Of a DNA stretch of 64,000 bases, positions 25,076 through 36,434 are shown one piece after another. The notes below the pieces were generated by a model. That model saw nothing but the letters and a program-made list of their open reading frames with translations, was not told where the DNA came from and made no database searches. Position 1 is the stretch's first letter, and every line of letters starts with the position of its first letter. This DNA comes from Strongyloides papillosus (lineage: Eukaryota > Nematoda > Chromadorea > Rhabditida > Strongyloididae), in NCBI GenBank assembly GCA_005656395.1, contig SRSI01000020.1, positions 682,001-746,000 of the forward strand. The letters run 5' to 3'. Both the position numbers and the translations under genes were made by a program.

Positions 25076-25796
25076 ACCAATAAATATATTGATTAAAATT
25101 TATTTATAAAATATGTAATTTTTTTAAAGGTTACACCTTTATTGAAAAAAACGTATTACGTGTTTACTAGAAACAAGTATGTAAGTCAAGTTCTGTTTAC
25201 CTCTATTTTTCCAATCTATTCTTGGCACGAATGTATTTTCCAAACTGTTAACATATCAATACTCAGAAAACATCTATCTCTATGTATAATAATTTCGATT
25301 TTTAAGTATATCTTTGTAATTTTTATAACGTTCTGTTATAAAGAAATTAAAAATCCTCCCATAACTTAAAAAATATTGTGTTTATATTAATTTTTTATAT
25401 CGAATAATAAATATTTCTATATATAATAAATTTGTTATTTTCTTCTTCTATTTTAATAATATAGGCAACTTTAATATAAAAAACAAAGTATAAAGTAAAA
25501 AATACTAGATTAAAATATCATTTAAATCGATTTAATTATTTTATCATGGAACTTAGTGTAATGTTATAATTAAACGGTAGCCTTATATACAATGCCAATT
25601 AAAGATAAAAAATTCGTTTCTATTATTATCAAAATTAATGTGTAAATTCGTCAAAAATATTGGATGTTACTACAAATGTATCTTATTATATAAAACTAAA
25701 TAATGTTTATTATAAATTATTTAATATATTTTTTTTAAAAACTTTTGTTTAGTTTCAAATTTTTTTTACTAATAACTTAATATTTGGATATTTAAA
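25076..25796. other. divergent promoter region, Salvador / cyclin C
   Basis: About 720 bases between divergent starts. An ORF-like stretch at 25142-25366 starts at TTG and lacks family resemblance; I do not support it. No defined core elements seen. Confidence 0.45.
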
Positions 25797-26802
25797 ATGG
25801 CTTTTACTTTCTGGTCGAGTTCTCACTTGTAAGTTTTTTTATTTATAAAAATGTTAATGTTCTAAAATTATTTAGTAAAACATGGATAATTGATCCCTCA
25901 TGTGACTATTCGATTCACAGGCTTCATGATGTCAGATTACTTGGTGAAGAAAATTATGAAAAAGTAATGATATTTTTTTCAAACTTCATTCAAACACTGG
26001 GAATGGATGTATTACAATCAATGGGTAAAATAAGAATGCAAGTTATTGCAACGGCAATTGTCTATTTAAGAAGATTTTATTCCAAACGAAGTTTTAGAGA
26101 TATCGACCCATTTCTTCTTGCTCCGACATGTCTTTATTTAGCTTGTAAATCAGAAGAACATGGTATATTACACTCAAGTAAACTTGTCCTTAGTGCAAAC
26201 AATGCTCTAAGAAAATGGCCCTTCTTAAATAAAGATATTATTATTAATATGAATTTAATTCAAGAAGCTGAATTTTATCTACTAGAAATTATGGACTGTT
26301 CTTTAATAGTCTTTCATCCATATAGGTCTCTTGTTCCAATAATTGAAGATGCTAAAGAATTTTTTAAAGAACAAAAAGAAGGATGTCCTTTTAAAGATGA
26401 TAAGGAATGGGATGGATTGGTTGCAGAAACAACAAAAATAATTAATGACAGTTATCGATGTGATGTTCCATTAAAATATGCTCCACATCAAATAGCACTA
26501 GGTAATTTTTTTCTTTAAACTTATATTTCATAATAAAATTTTTAGGTTGCATGTTATTAGCATTGATCAATTTAAAAAAGGAAACATTCTTCGAGGATTA
26601 CTACGAAGCAGTAGATACGGATAAAGAAGTTATTGGTGATGTTGTCAATGAACTCTGTGGTATGTATGAGATATGGAAAAATTTTAATGAGAAAGAAGAA
26701 TTGAAAAAAATATTTGAGAAAATTCCGAGACCAAATTCTAACAGACAACCATATCAATCAGAAATACACGAGTCTAATTCGAAGAATCAATTTAAGTTTT
26801 AA
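25797..26802 (+). CDS. cic-1: cyclin C, Mediator kinase-module subunit
   Basis: Exons 25797-25828, 25876-26501 and 26546-26802 (introns 47 and 44 nt) give 304 residues. The tiny first exon encodes MAFTFWSSSH, the conserved cyclin C start (MAGNFWQSSH). The cyclin box follows: MQVIATAIVYLRRFYSKRS..DIDPFLLAPTCLYLACKSEEHG, then EFYLLEIMDCSLIVFHPYRSL and NDSYRCDV. The C-terminal part ends with MYEIWKNFNEKEELKKIFEKIPRP, matching the family (YEQWKNFDERKEM..IL.KMPKP). In the family cyclin C pairs with CDK8 in the Mediator kinase module and regulates RNA polymerase II transcription. It lies between divergent Salvador and convergent cyclin B3. Confidence 0.95.
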
Positions 26803-27409
26803 TGAGAAAAATAAAAATGCTTCAAAATAAAATAAATAAATTATTAAATTTTATTAATCGATACTCTTAATTTTGTTAATACTTACAAAAACATTTTACT
26901 CTCAAAGTTATTCATCTAGCAAATATTATGATAAAATTAAAATAGCATTCATAATGGCAGAGTTATTAATTTTATATAGTATATTAATAACAAGATTTTA
27001 TCTACAAAAAGTTTAATAAAAAAAGGCGGTAGACAATCACATAAGGTATGAAAAAAAAGTTCCTTTTTTGACGATTCTTTATATAATAATTGTAATAAAC
27101 AATAGTTTGGAGTTAAAAGTTTTAAAATTGATGTCATTTTTGGATATCAAAATATGAAGGTATGAAAAGTAAAATATTTTTAAGAAAAAAGTACAATGTT
27201 ATAAAGTAGTAACAAATCAAATTAGACATGATAACAACCCACAAGTTATTTTCAAAGTGTTGATAGTAAAAAAACCAAATTACATTTATCAAGAAAAAGG
27301 AAATTTAAAATGAAAAATAAGTATTGTATTTGATTTTTTTAACATATTCCAATTATTGGGCTTTGTATAAATATACAGGAAGCTTACAGAGAAAGTATTA
27401 TTCACAAAA
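26803..27409. other. convergent 3' intergenic region, cyclin C / cyclin B3
   Basis: About 600 bases between the stop codons of two convergent cyclin genes. It should contain both 3'UTRs; no ORF supported. Confidence 0.45.
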
Positions 27410-28734
27410 TTAGCAGCCGGGAGGTACTTTTATTGGGTCTGTTGATTTATAAATATCGGGGAGTGGCGTCAACAAAGAACTTTTATAGAATACCTCATGA
27501 CTATATTTCTCGTAGACAGTAGGTAAATTTTCTAAGGTGTTTTGGCCTCACATGTATCATATGATTAAGTGCATACATCAATGGCTCAATTTCATCCAAT
27601 CTATATCCTGAATACTTGACCAAAACGGGGTTCTATAATTGATAAGAAAAAAATAAATATTTGATATAGTAAAACTCACCCAATCTCCAACTTTCTTAAC
27701 TCTAAGTGCCCAGAGAAGAGAAGCAGCTGCCATTTTAGATTCACTAACTCTGGAAAAATCAAACCACAACAAAGAAGTCTCCAAAACATATCTCGCAGCT
27801 GTTAAAGTAGCCATATCTCCCTTAATTACACGAGAATAACGTCTCAAAAAACGATAGCTTAGTGGAGCTGTTAAAGCCTCAAATCCAACGACACGAAGAA
27901 ACTTCATTTCCATTTCGATAAGATCATCTCTCGAGAAGGAATCATTGCATACGTACAAAAAATCTTCTATAAGCGGTGGTGAACGTTCATCGAACTTAGA
28001 TGCAATAAATATAGCAGCAGACCCAATCAGCTGTAAATCCTCTTGCCTAACCGATTCAACGCGATCCAAGTATAAATCGGTGAGCTTTACAGCAAGATAA
28101 AGTGTCTCATGGTAGAGTTCAAAACTTTCCTGAACTTCTATCATCCAATCCCCTAGAATACCACGCATTTCATGAGAAATGCATTTATGTTTTTTCATAT
28201 AATCTCCAATTTTAAACATTGGCTAAAAAATTAACATTATTTCCTACAAACATGTAACCAAAACTCACTTCTCTAGATTTCAAATAGTTAAAAATATCAT
28301 TAGCAAATGTTGCATTAGCGGTTAAATCCTTAGAACACTCCCTGTCAAAATCATAGGTAGTAGGTGGTTCTTTGACGGCCTTAACACTATTGTTTCTACT
28401 ACTTTTAAAGGCTTCTGTAATAGTTTGAAGATTTGTAGCACGAATAGCGCGTTTAAGGTCAGGTTTTTGAAGAGAATCTTTCTTATTGCTATCAAGAACC
28501 ACATTGGAAATAGCCTAAAATGTTAAAATTTCCCAGGTTAAAAAATTTAATAGGGTATAAAGGTTTTCTTACTTTAGATAAATCATTCAAAGCACTTCTT
28601 TTAGGCTTTGGCTCTAACCCAAGATCTTCCTTTGTGGCATGCCGTTTTTTATCTCCCAAACCCTTTGTCTCTTGACTATTTGTTGTCCCATCTTGTTGCC
28701 CATTAACAGCATTGGAACGGCTTCTGAGCATCAT
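27410..28734 (-). CDS. cyb-3: cyclin B3, with one-base frame break near the C-terminus
   Basis: Exons 28734-28573, 28514-28269, 28222-27680 and 27632-27410 (introns 58, 46 and 47 nt) give about 390 residues. The B3-type entry motif is YDFDRE...FANDIFNYLKSREPMFKIGDYM. The cyclin box follows with HEMRGILGDWMIEVQESFELYHETLYLAVKLTDLYL. The second fold runs through YVLETSLLW to exon 4 (VKYSGYRLDEIEPLMYALNHM). In exon 4 the frame reaches a premature stop at about 27502. One base out of frame, after the A4 run at 27543-27540, the conserved tail TVYEKYSHEVFY continues to a stop at 27410, as in other cyclin B3 proteins. Dropping one A restores one uninterrupted chain. Cyclin B3 drives mitotic and meiotic anaphase with CDK1 in nematodes, so loss is unlikely and a consensus error is favoured. 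Confidence 0.88.
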
Positions 28735-28995
28735 CTTGATGTTGGTTAGTAGGAAGTAGAATAATGTTTAGACAGTTAAACGATCTTTTTTTACAGAGAC
28801 AGGTGAAATGTCAACTGCCTTCCTAAAAATTAAAAAAAGAAATTTATTTTAAATATAATAGAATTATGTTCAAAATAAACAAGTTGTTATACATATGAAA
28901 GAGCAAAAATTTTGAATATTAACAAAATAATAATTAATTTGTTAGTCATTTCATCTAAAAAAAACCTCGTAAACTACTATATCTATCACGTTACA

Positions 28996-29187
28996 ATGAG
29001 TAGGGTAAAATGGCTGAAAATGCACACTATAATGGGGGGCGCTGCCAACTTTTGGCGAGCTAATAATATCCCGCGCGGGGCAAGATATTACAACAAGTCT
29101 CATCTGGAAAGAGTACTAGGTATAGTATATTTACGATTTACCCCTTCCATATGTGCAGAAGGCGTTCCAAATAAAATGCCTGGTTAA
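28996..29187 (+). CDS. small unrecognised protein or first exon
   Basis: ATG at 28996 opens 63 codons that are noticeably more GC-rich than the surroundings, with Trp, Arg, Gly and Pro residues (for example GGAANFWRANNIPRGARYYN). It ends in PNKMPG and a stop, or at a possible donor CCTG|GTTAAC at 29180. Composition argues for real coding. I do not recognise the family. It lies head-to-head with cyclin B3, 261 bases apart. It may be a short independent protein or the first exon of the plus-strand coding at 29516-30056, but I could not make an in-frame join to the latter. Confidence 0.45.
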   Translation: MSRVKWLKMHTIMGGAANFWRANNIPRGARYYNKSHLERVLGIVYLRFTPSICAEGVPNKMPG

Positions 29188-29515
29188 CGAGATATTAACT
29201 AATATAAAGTTGATTGGCATCTAAGAACACACTATTTAAAAACTAGTATCAAAATTCTTTCCAACGAAAAGTGACCAACTAACCATAAAGAGGATGTTAA
29301 TATCGATAAAATAAATAATCATGTTTGTATAATCTTTTTGCGGCTAATTATTATAACCTCTCATTTCATAAATTATTTGCAAAAGAAATATATATTAGGC
29401 GCTCAAAAATATTAAACAATAACTGATTATTTATTATGACAACTATTTCCTTACAAGAATACAGTTTAAAAACTACTGATAACAATAACCGTCGGTAACT
29501 AACCCTTTGTTATAG

Positions 29516-30056
29516 AAAAAATCAGATGAAAATGTAATTGCAAGACGTAGAAATATATGCAACTTTGAATTTCTCATAAAAGTACGAGAAAAGGTTATCG
29601 GTACAATAAGAAAAAATTACTGGTAATTCTCCTATATAATTGATATAATGGCATAAGGTATACGCACGACATATGATTAATTGTATGAAATGCAAAAATA
29701 AGTGTTTTAGAAGTAGTTTAATAGATATATTTGGTATAAAAAATATAATCATAAAAGGTACAACTTCTAGACTAAGAATAAACAAAAAAAAAGTATGTTA
29801 TTTGAAAAAATAGAGAAATATCTGGATAATTAAAATAGAAAAAGTTAATAAAAAAAATATAATCTAAAAACTGATTACAAAAAATCAGTATATAAGACCA
29901 TCTTGTCATCATTATTAAAGTTAAATGTTTTAGATACATTTTTTGCATGTTTTAGGATCACTCAAATGTTAGATAAAGGGCGCTGGGAAAGACTGAATTC
30001 TTTATAAGAGACAGCTATTAATATACACAGTTGACTTGACAAATCCTCCTAAATAA
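29516..30056 (+). CDS. unrecognised plus-strand exons
   Basis: An open segment at 29516-29622 follows an acceptor-like TTATAG and ends at a donor TG|GTAATT in phase 2. It encodes KKSDENVIARRRNICNFEF and onward to GTIRKNYW. A second segment begins after TTTTAG at 29956, and the phases match. It continues ITQMLDKGRWERLN, then meets a stop at 30005-30007. One base out of frame it continues LYKRQLLIYTVDLTNPPK to a stop at 30054-30056. The codons contain W, R, D and G in a way the flanking spacer does not. This resembles the tail of a real protein with another one-base frame break, or a decaying gene. The 5' end is not resolved: an ATG-led stretch at 29436-29495 cannot be spliced in frame. No family recognised. 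Confidence 0.35.
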
Positions 30057-31184
30057 TATGCCTTCAGTTTAGGTGTATAGTGAAAAGGTGATTGATGAAG
30101 GTGGCTAAATAAATAGCCGTCCATTGGTCTATTTTATGACCATTATGGAGTACACAAACGAAATAAAGCCATATAACTTCAATCTAAATATTTTTAGATA
30201 TGATAGTTGTGGACTTCAGGTAATAATTGTGTCTTCTACAATATGTCAAATATAAATGTGAAAAAGATTTCTCACATTACCTACTTCTGAGGGGGTATTA
30301 TACAATTATATTTTTCATTTTAGTATTTTTATAATGAGTGTAATAGTTTCCACAGGGTCATTTTATTTCTTGATTTCACTTCGTCGTTTTTTTAATATAA
30401 TAGGGAGGTTAAAAAATAATTACATTGATAATTCTTTGAAATCACTCATTCTATGTTATTTATAAAAAATGATAAGTTTTTTGTTCAAGGAAGTTCTACA
30501 CGAAAATGTACTTGAAAATTTATTGAAATGATGTTGGTTGAAAAAAAGGTTTATAATTTCAAGAATCAACTTCATTTTCTTAAAACAAGATATATAGTAA
30601 AGCAGTTATAGAAATTTTAAGCTAAAGTTATTATCATTATTTAATGAAATATTTTATATTTTTAAGTTTCCATTTATAGAGTTACTGTTCTTGTATTGTT
30701 TGAGAAAAACTTGTTACATATTTTAATACTCTAACGTATTACTTAAAATTTGCAGAGAAATAAGCAAGTTTCAGGTCATTTACATACTTCTACAATCGTC
30801 ATATTTATGATTTTATTGTAAAAAGTATAAACTTTTTGCATACATTGATTATTACTAACATTTTTGTTAAACCATTGACCTGACCGTACACAACTATTTG
30901 ATATTACAATCATAAATAGATTGTAAAAGTATAAGTTGAGTGGAAAAGAGAGTTTTGTTAGTTGTTTTTGTTAGTTATTTCATAATCTTGAAGATCAAGT
31001 TGCAAGATTATTATGGTAAGGGTATTTTGGTTCAATGATCAATTTTCCAGTGAATGATGTAATATAAATAACATTAAAGGGTACTTTAAAATAATGATAT
31101 TATTACTCTTTAAATATAAATATATGCTAAGAATATACAAAATCAAACATGTGAAAGAGATAAAAAAAGGAATGAAATAATAAA
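30057..31184. other. intergenic with weak coding-like traces
   Basis: About 1.1 kb. Around 30112-30220 the plus strand has a coding-like run (RPLVYFMTIMEYTNEIKPYNF...) ending at a donor-like CAG|GTAATA, while the minus strand is also open there. I cannot build a gene from it. The remainder is plain A/T-rich spacer. Confidence 0.35.
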
Positions 31185-33031
31185 TTAATTTTGTGTTGTT
31201 GTATCAACATACTCAACAGACTCTTTTTCTTCATTTGAATTGATGATCATTGGTTCATCTGATTGCCTCAATTGAACATCAATCCTATTTAGAATAGGGT
31301 ATGGTGTGGTTGTTATTGGTATTCTAGTGGTTGTTGTTGTAATTGTTCCTAATAGTGGCTTATCTCTCATGATGTTCTTTGATGTTAATTTTATTTGATT
31401 TTGTGATAATGATGGTTGCCATTTTCTTAATGGATTTGATGTTATTCTTACACTAAAAAGAAAGTTATTATTAGGTTTATTTTATGAATGACTACTTACA
31501 ATTCTTTTCTTCTTTCAACTTTACTTTGCCTTGGTGGTAACTTTATAGAAACATATGAATCTGGGTATGGTGTTGTTGGAGAAGATAACAAAGATTCCAA
31601 TTTTGATAGTAAATTACTTACTTCATTTTGATTGCCTAAAGAATTTAATTTTAGTGATAGTTTTTTTAATAGATCATCGTTATCAGTTGTTAATTGTGTT
31701 TGTTGTTATTTCACTTTTCATAACATTTTCAATGACATTTGGATTAATGGTACTGAATACGTTATTGAAAAATGATTTTCTACCTTTTGTACCCAAAAAT
31801 TCAGGTATATTGGAAGAGAATTTAGGTTGATTGTTCATTACTTCAGAAGTATCTTTATCCCATTCATTTTTTTCATCTTCATAATCTTGATTATCAATAG
31901 ATGTTTCTGAATCAGTAAAAGGAGGCATTGTTGTGGTGGTTGTAGTTATCTTCCTTGTTTTCTTAATTTTTAATTGTGGTTTCTTTGTACTTTCAATAAG
32001 AATAGGTTGTGGTTCTGGATAAAAATTGTTCGTTGTTACAGGTAATGGTATTTTTGCAATTGGTAGTAATGGTCCTCTCGTAAATAAATGATTCCCGACA
32101 TCTTCAACATAATGTCGTGGATTTGTTGTATGATGATATATATTTGATTGTGTTGTTTCTTCACAATATTTTTCATCAGAAGAATCTGGACAATCTGGAA
32201 CACCATCACAAACATATTTAATTTCTATTTTTTCACTCCCATCTTCACATGCATATGATTTTTGATTTTTTTTACTTTTCCTACAATTATATTCATCCTC
32301 TCCAAATGAGCATTGTCTCGTACCATCACACCTCAATTCCTCCGGAATACATTGATTACTATTACGGCAGAAAAAATTTCCCCTTCCACATTGATCACAA
32401 TTCAATTCATCTGTTCCATCTCCACATTCTGTTATTCCATTACAACGAACACTTTGTGGTAAACATTCCTCTGAAACAACACATTGAAATTCATCTTTTC
32501 CACACATAGGACAATTTTGTTCATCTTCCTCCAAAATACAATCATACTTTCCATCACAACGTTTTCCTATTTTAATGCATTGTTCTGACAAGGAACATGT
32601 AAATTCATCAATATTGCACATTTTGACATTTGATCCTCTTATACCACAGCCAAGAACATTATAATCATAATTACATGTCTGCGATCCATGCGTATCAAAT
32701 ACAAGACCTATAAAAATATATAAATATTTTGATTATAACAATTTTTTAAAAAATTACCAGCTTTACAAGTTTTTTTGTATGTTTTGTATCCATCAGAATA
32801 ATATCTACATTGGTAGAATTCCCCACTACAATGAAGACCTAAGAAATTACCAATAGTTGTTTTTGTTAGACCATGTTCCTTTTGTAAAGTAATGTTATTA
32901 CAATAATTTGGTTTAACTTCATTAAGTGTATCTCTATCGTAAATATCAACAGCGAATCCTCTAGTAAATAATTTTTTTTTACCAAAAAGAATTATAAATA
33001 TCAAAATAGCATTTATCAACGAATGCTTCAT
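31185..33031 (-). CDS. secreted chitin-binding / LDL-receptor class A repeat protein
   Basis: Exons 33031-32758 and 32707-31715, then probably 31635-31500 and 31452-31185, give about 556 residues. A signal peptide (ILIFIILFG core) leads into a peritrophin-type chitin-binding region: Cys-containing LHCSGEFYQCRYYSDGYKTYKKTC, then GLVFDTHGSQTCNYD across the first intron. Four LDLa repeats follow at about 130-290, each with the C..F.C....CI....CDG..DC....DE..C pattern, the fourth slightly apart. The rest is Thr/Pro-rich and low-complexity, ending in DTTTQN. No polysaccharide deacetylase domain follows, unlike chitin deacetylase-like proteins with the same N-terminal layout. At about 31714 the frame can only continue by a 79-nt intron (AAAA|GTGAAA...TTCTTTAG) or by a one-base frame correction. 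The intron model is in frame throughout. Probably a cuticle or eggshell matrix protein. Confidence 0.75.
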
Positions 33032-33632
33032 ATTAAGCTATTTTTAATAATAATTAAGATATTTTTGTTATTTTAAATAAAAATATTTATTGTAATAAGA
33101 TTAGATATAATAGGAAGATACAGAATAATAAGATTACATAAATGATAATTATAGTGTTAAAGTGTGATGTTTTAATTCGTGAATGTCAATTTCACTTTTC
33201 TATTTCGCTCCTTAACTTAGACCCTTCAAAAACTGTTATACTTAATACTTTGTCATTTCTTAATATATACATTATCTGGTATCAGTTAAAAGAAATTTAA
33301 ACACCTCCTATATCTGGCTATAGTGGTACTTATTTTTACTATATCTGTTACTTTCTTCTTATTATATATTTTTAAAATCCTTTTGTAAACTGTAATAATA
33401 AGTAACATTTTTGAAACTACGTTTTTACGGGAGACAGGTGTCAAATGACTATTAATATTGTGAAGTATATTTATAATAATATTTACATACAATTCAAAAA
33501 TTAACACTTAAACTTTTTATATTATTCAATTGTTTTTAAAAAGAAGATTTACAAAATTTATTTATATGTAAAGACAAGTTAAGGCCAAATGATATGTAAG
33601 ATCTTCTTTTTTTAACTCAATTATTTATCTTT
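33032..33632. other. intergenic
   Basis: About 600 bases between two minus-strand genes. The ORF-like run at 33286-33507 lacks coding character. Nothing recognised. Confidence 0.45.
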
Positions 33633-34928
33633 TTAATCTTTTATAACTTTTAAAACCTTTCGTTTTCTTTCACCATTAATATAATTTGATATAACAAAAG
33701 CTTTTAACTCAAATTTCACACTAAATATCCATGCTTTTTCATTACCATACACAAAGTGGTAATAACCACTTTTTGGTATTAACCATTTGAAATGATCTAT
33801 TGTTGATAGACCTGGTCTTTCACAACCCATATGTGCTTCTGGATATAATTTTAATTGATCTTTTTTATCAATTTTTATTTTATTCTCTGTATAAACACAA
33901 TTAAATGTAAATTCTTGTGATTGAAGTATATATAATTCAAGTAGATCTCCTTCTTCAAGATGATATGTAAGAGATAGAATACCACCTGCTGGTATGGCAT
34001 ATTCTTTCAATATACCAATTTCTTGTTTATCAATTTTAATATCATATGGAGTATTAAATGGTGATGAATCGGGTATTGTAACTATGCTACTACACATCTC
34101 ACATCCATTTGGATCAACAATTGTTCCACCATAATATGTTGGTAATGAATTTGGATCTATATGCTCAGTGATAGTTTCTTTCCAATTATCATTAAGTATA
34201 TTCATACGACTCTATAAAAAAATAGCATTATTATAAATTTTATAAAATTATTAACATACTCTATACTCTTGTGGAACAAAAGCAGCACATGCACTATATA
34301 AAACATTAATAAATTTGGGTGCATTGACAACAATCATTTTAGTATAAAAATATGGATATTGTTCAATTAATGTACCCCACATTATTCTATATGGACCAGT
34401 AAGTATAGATATAAGATTTGATTGAAATTTTAGTCCTTTCATATCAAAAAGTAATACACAACCAGACATTTTTCCAGTTTTTTTCTCAACTTCCATAATC
34501 TTTTTCATCATAATTTCCATTAAACGAAAACGATTCATTATAAATGGTGTTGTTTTAATATTTTCCATCATTCTTGTTAAATCAAACATTCCCGTTCTTT
34601 CAATAACTAATATTCTATTATCATCTTTTGAAACAACCTTATCCATTATTGTTAATGGAGCATATTTGTCAGCATCCTCATCGATATTTCCCTCAAAATT
34701 ATCATTCAATATATTATCAAGGCCAAGTATTTTTCTTATATTAAGATGTCGCCTATATTTTTGAGATGCTTCCTCTAAATTATATTCATAAGCATATATC
34801 CAACGTAAAATATTAAATGGAGTTGAGTATGCTGTATCATCTTCTACACCAGCAAATGCTTTTACTTTTTCAATAGCTTCCCAATCTTTTTCAGAAATTT
34901 CAGGTTCAATAGTATTATCACAAGTCAT
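33633..34928 (-). CDS. CRAL-TRIO (Sec14) and GOLD domain protein
   Basis: Exons 34928-34260 and 34211-33633 (48-nt intron, AGA|GTATGT...ATAG) give 415 residues. Residues about 10-75 form the helical CRAL-TRIO N region (DDTAYSTPFNILRWIYAYEYNLEEASQKYRRHLNIRK). The lipid-binding CRAL-TRIO fold follows to about 235, with SGCVLLFDMKGLKF, LIEQYPYFYTKMIVVNAPKFINVLYS and FVPQEYR at the junction. PNSLPTYYGGTI is the usual end of a Sec14 domain. A GOLD beta-sandwich is at about 265-395 (IPAGGILSLTYHLEEGDLLELYI ... SGYYHFVYGNEKAWIFSVKFEL). The layout equals SEC14L/CTG-type proteins, which bind hydrophobic ligands or phosphoinositides and work near the Golgi or plasma membrane. No signal peptide. Confidence 0.88.
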
Positions 34929-36224
34929 CTCTATTAAATTTATTAGAAATATATAAAAGTAAAAGTAAAAAATAAAAGAAAGTTATATTTTAAATAAAAT
35001 GAAAGTTGCCTTAATCTTATAAAAGAACCAAATGAGACAAAATCAAAGTGACAAAATCTTTATAAAATAGTTTTAAAAATGAGGTTATATATATTTGTAG
35101 AATGAAAAATTTTTATCTATCAAGTAATCAAAAAGTTAAAATTACAATGAATAAATACATATATATCCCAGATTCCGTTAATCTTACATTAATCTACTCT
35201 AAACAATTTTATTCTATTCTTACAACTGTAAAAATTAATTTTTCACGATACTTTTTCACTGGCAATGGAGTTATATCAACAACAAAATATACGAAATGCC
35301 TCTTTATTTAAGTAGACACATTCATATATTCTCTATTTATAAACATATATGGATGTATATTATTAATGACGAAATATATACGCATATACATATAGACAAA
35401 TAAATTTTTAGAATGAACAAAGTTTATTTAATCATAAATAGGAACAATAGAATAATTAAGGAAGTGCAACGTATTTCTAATAATATAAAAAAAATTGCAA
35501 TGTATTTGTAAATATTTAAGAAAAAAAATTTACCTTATTCTTATATAAATTTTAAAAAAATTATGTTAATAGTACAATTGTAATTAATGAATTGTTAGAA
35601 TAAATTACTTTATGATTATTTAAAAATAAAACTAATCTTAATAGTATCCAAAAAATAATATAAAAAGTGTAGTTTAAAAAAATAGAGGGAGTTTAAAAAG
35701 AAGGGAGGGAATATAATGATTGTGTTGGTTAAAGTTAAAAATATTTTACTAAATATATATAAAAAATACATATATGAATATATTGAAAATAGAACATACA
35801 TATGTATAAGTGTATATTTCTTAATATTAAAAATCATCTTTCATCTATTTTTGATATGTAATACTACAAGTGCAATTTTACAATTATCACAAGTTTGAAT
35901 TATTATGATCTACATAAAATGATTAAATTTAATAAAGAGAATTTGATTTGTTAATACTCATTTATGACTAAATAAATTTAATCTTCACATGTATAGACAT
36001 ATTTTATTAAAATACATATTTTATTTATTTGACATTTTAATGTTATTTTCTTATTATATGTAGTAATGTATTTATGGATGTTTTGTGACGACTTAAAATA
36101 ACTTGGATTTTTTTAATTTTTTTTTTACATTTTTAAACAAATACACTTAACATTTATTATTTACTAAAATAGCGTCGGAAAAAATAATTAAAAACATAAA
36201 ATGTTTTATAACAATATAATAAAA
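34929..36224. other. intergenic
   Basis: About 1.3 kb of A/T-rich DNA. Open stretches at 35102-35311 and 35616-35898 are A/T-codon runs on both strands and are not supported as genes. Confidence 0.45.
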
Positions 36225-36434
36225 ATGAGCAATAGAAACTACAATTAGAATTTGAAGGTATTTAATGTAAAAATCCGATTTCTACGTAAACACCAAAAAG
36301 GAAATGATAATAAATTATACATTTTCAAATTTTACCATGTTGAAAACAACAACTTCGGGACGCTAACCATTTTAAGCCCTGGTCGACCTGATAATTATTT
36401 GTTCGTCCTCCAAATGAATGAAGAAACTCCGTAA
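36225..36434 (+). pseudogene. coding-like exon or stop-interrupted small ORF, unrecognised
   Basis: After an acceptor-like CAATTAG (ending 36248) an open frame of 61 codons runs to 36434. It encodes NLKVFNVKIRFLRKHQKGN and later LTILSPGRPDNYLFVLQMNEE. The second half is clearly less A/T-rich than the spacer. In the same frame an ATG at 36225 is separated from it only by the TAG at 36246-36248, so this is either an exon or a short ORF broken by one stop. No family recognised and no partner exon found. Confidence 0.3.

Noticed and set aside
29045..29085. E2F-like TTTGGCG and a 10-bp CCCGCGCGGG palindrome upstream of cyclin B3
   Set aside because: They lie inside the open frame starting at 28996 and are explained by its codons (Ile-Pro-Arg-Gly-Ala), so I did not call a promoter element.
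29436..29515. ATG-led exon joined by a 21-nt intron to 29516
   Set aside because: 21 nt is too short for an intron and the phases do not match the downstream frame.
30002..30172. Two-exon 39-residue minus-strand peptide
   Set aside because: The splice is possible, but the same DNA is also open and coding-like on the plus strand; no evidence chooses the minus-strand model.
35102..35311. 69-codon plus-strand ORF
   Set aside because: Composition equals the spacer; no splice or family evidence.
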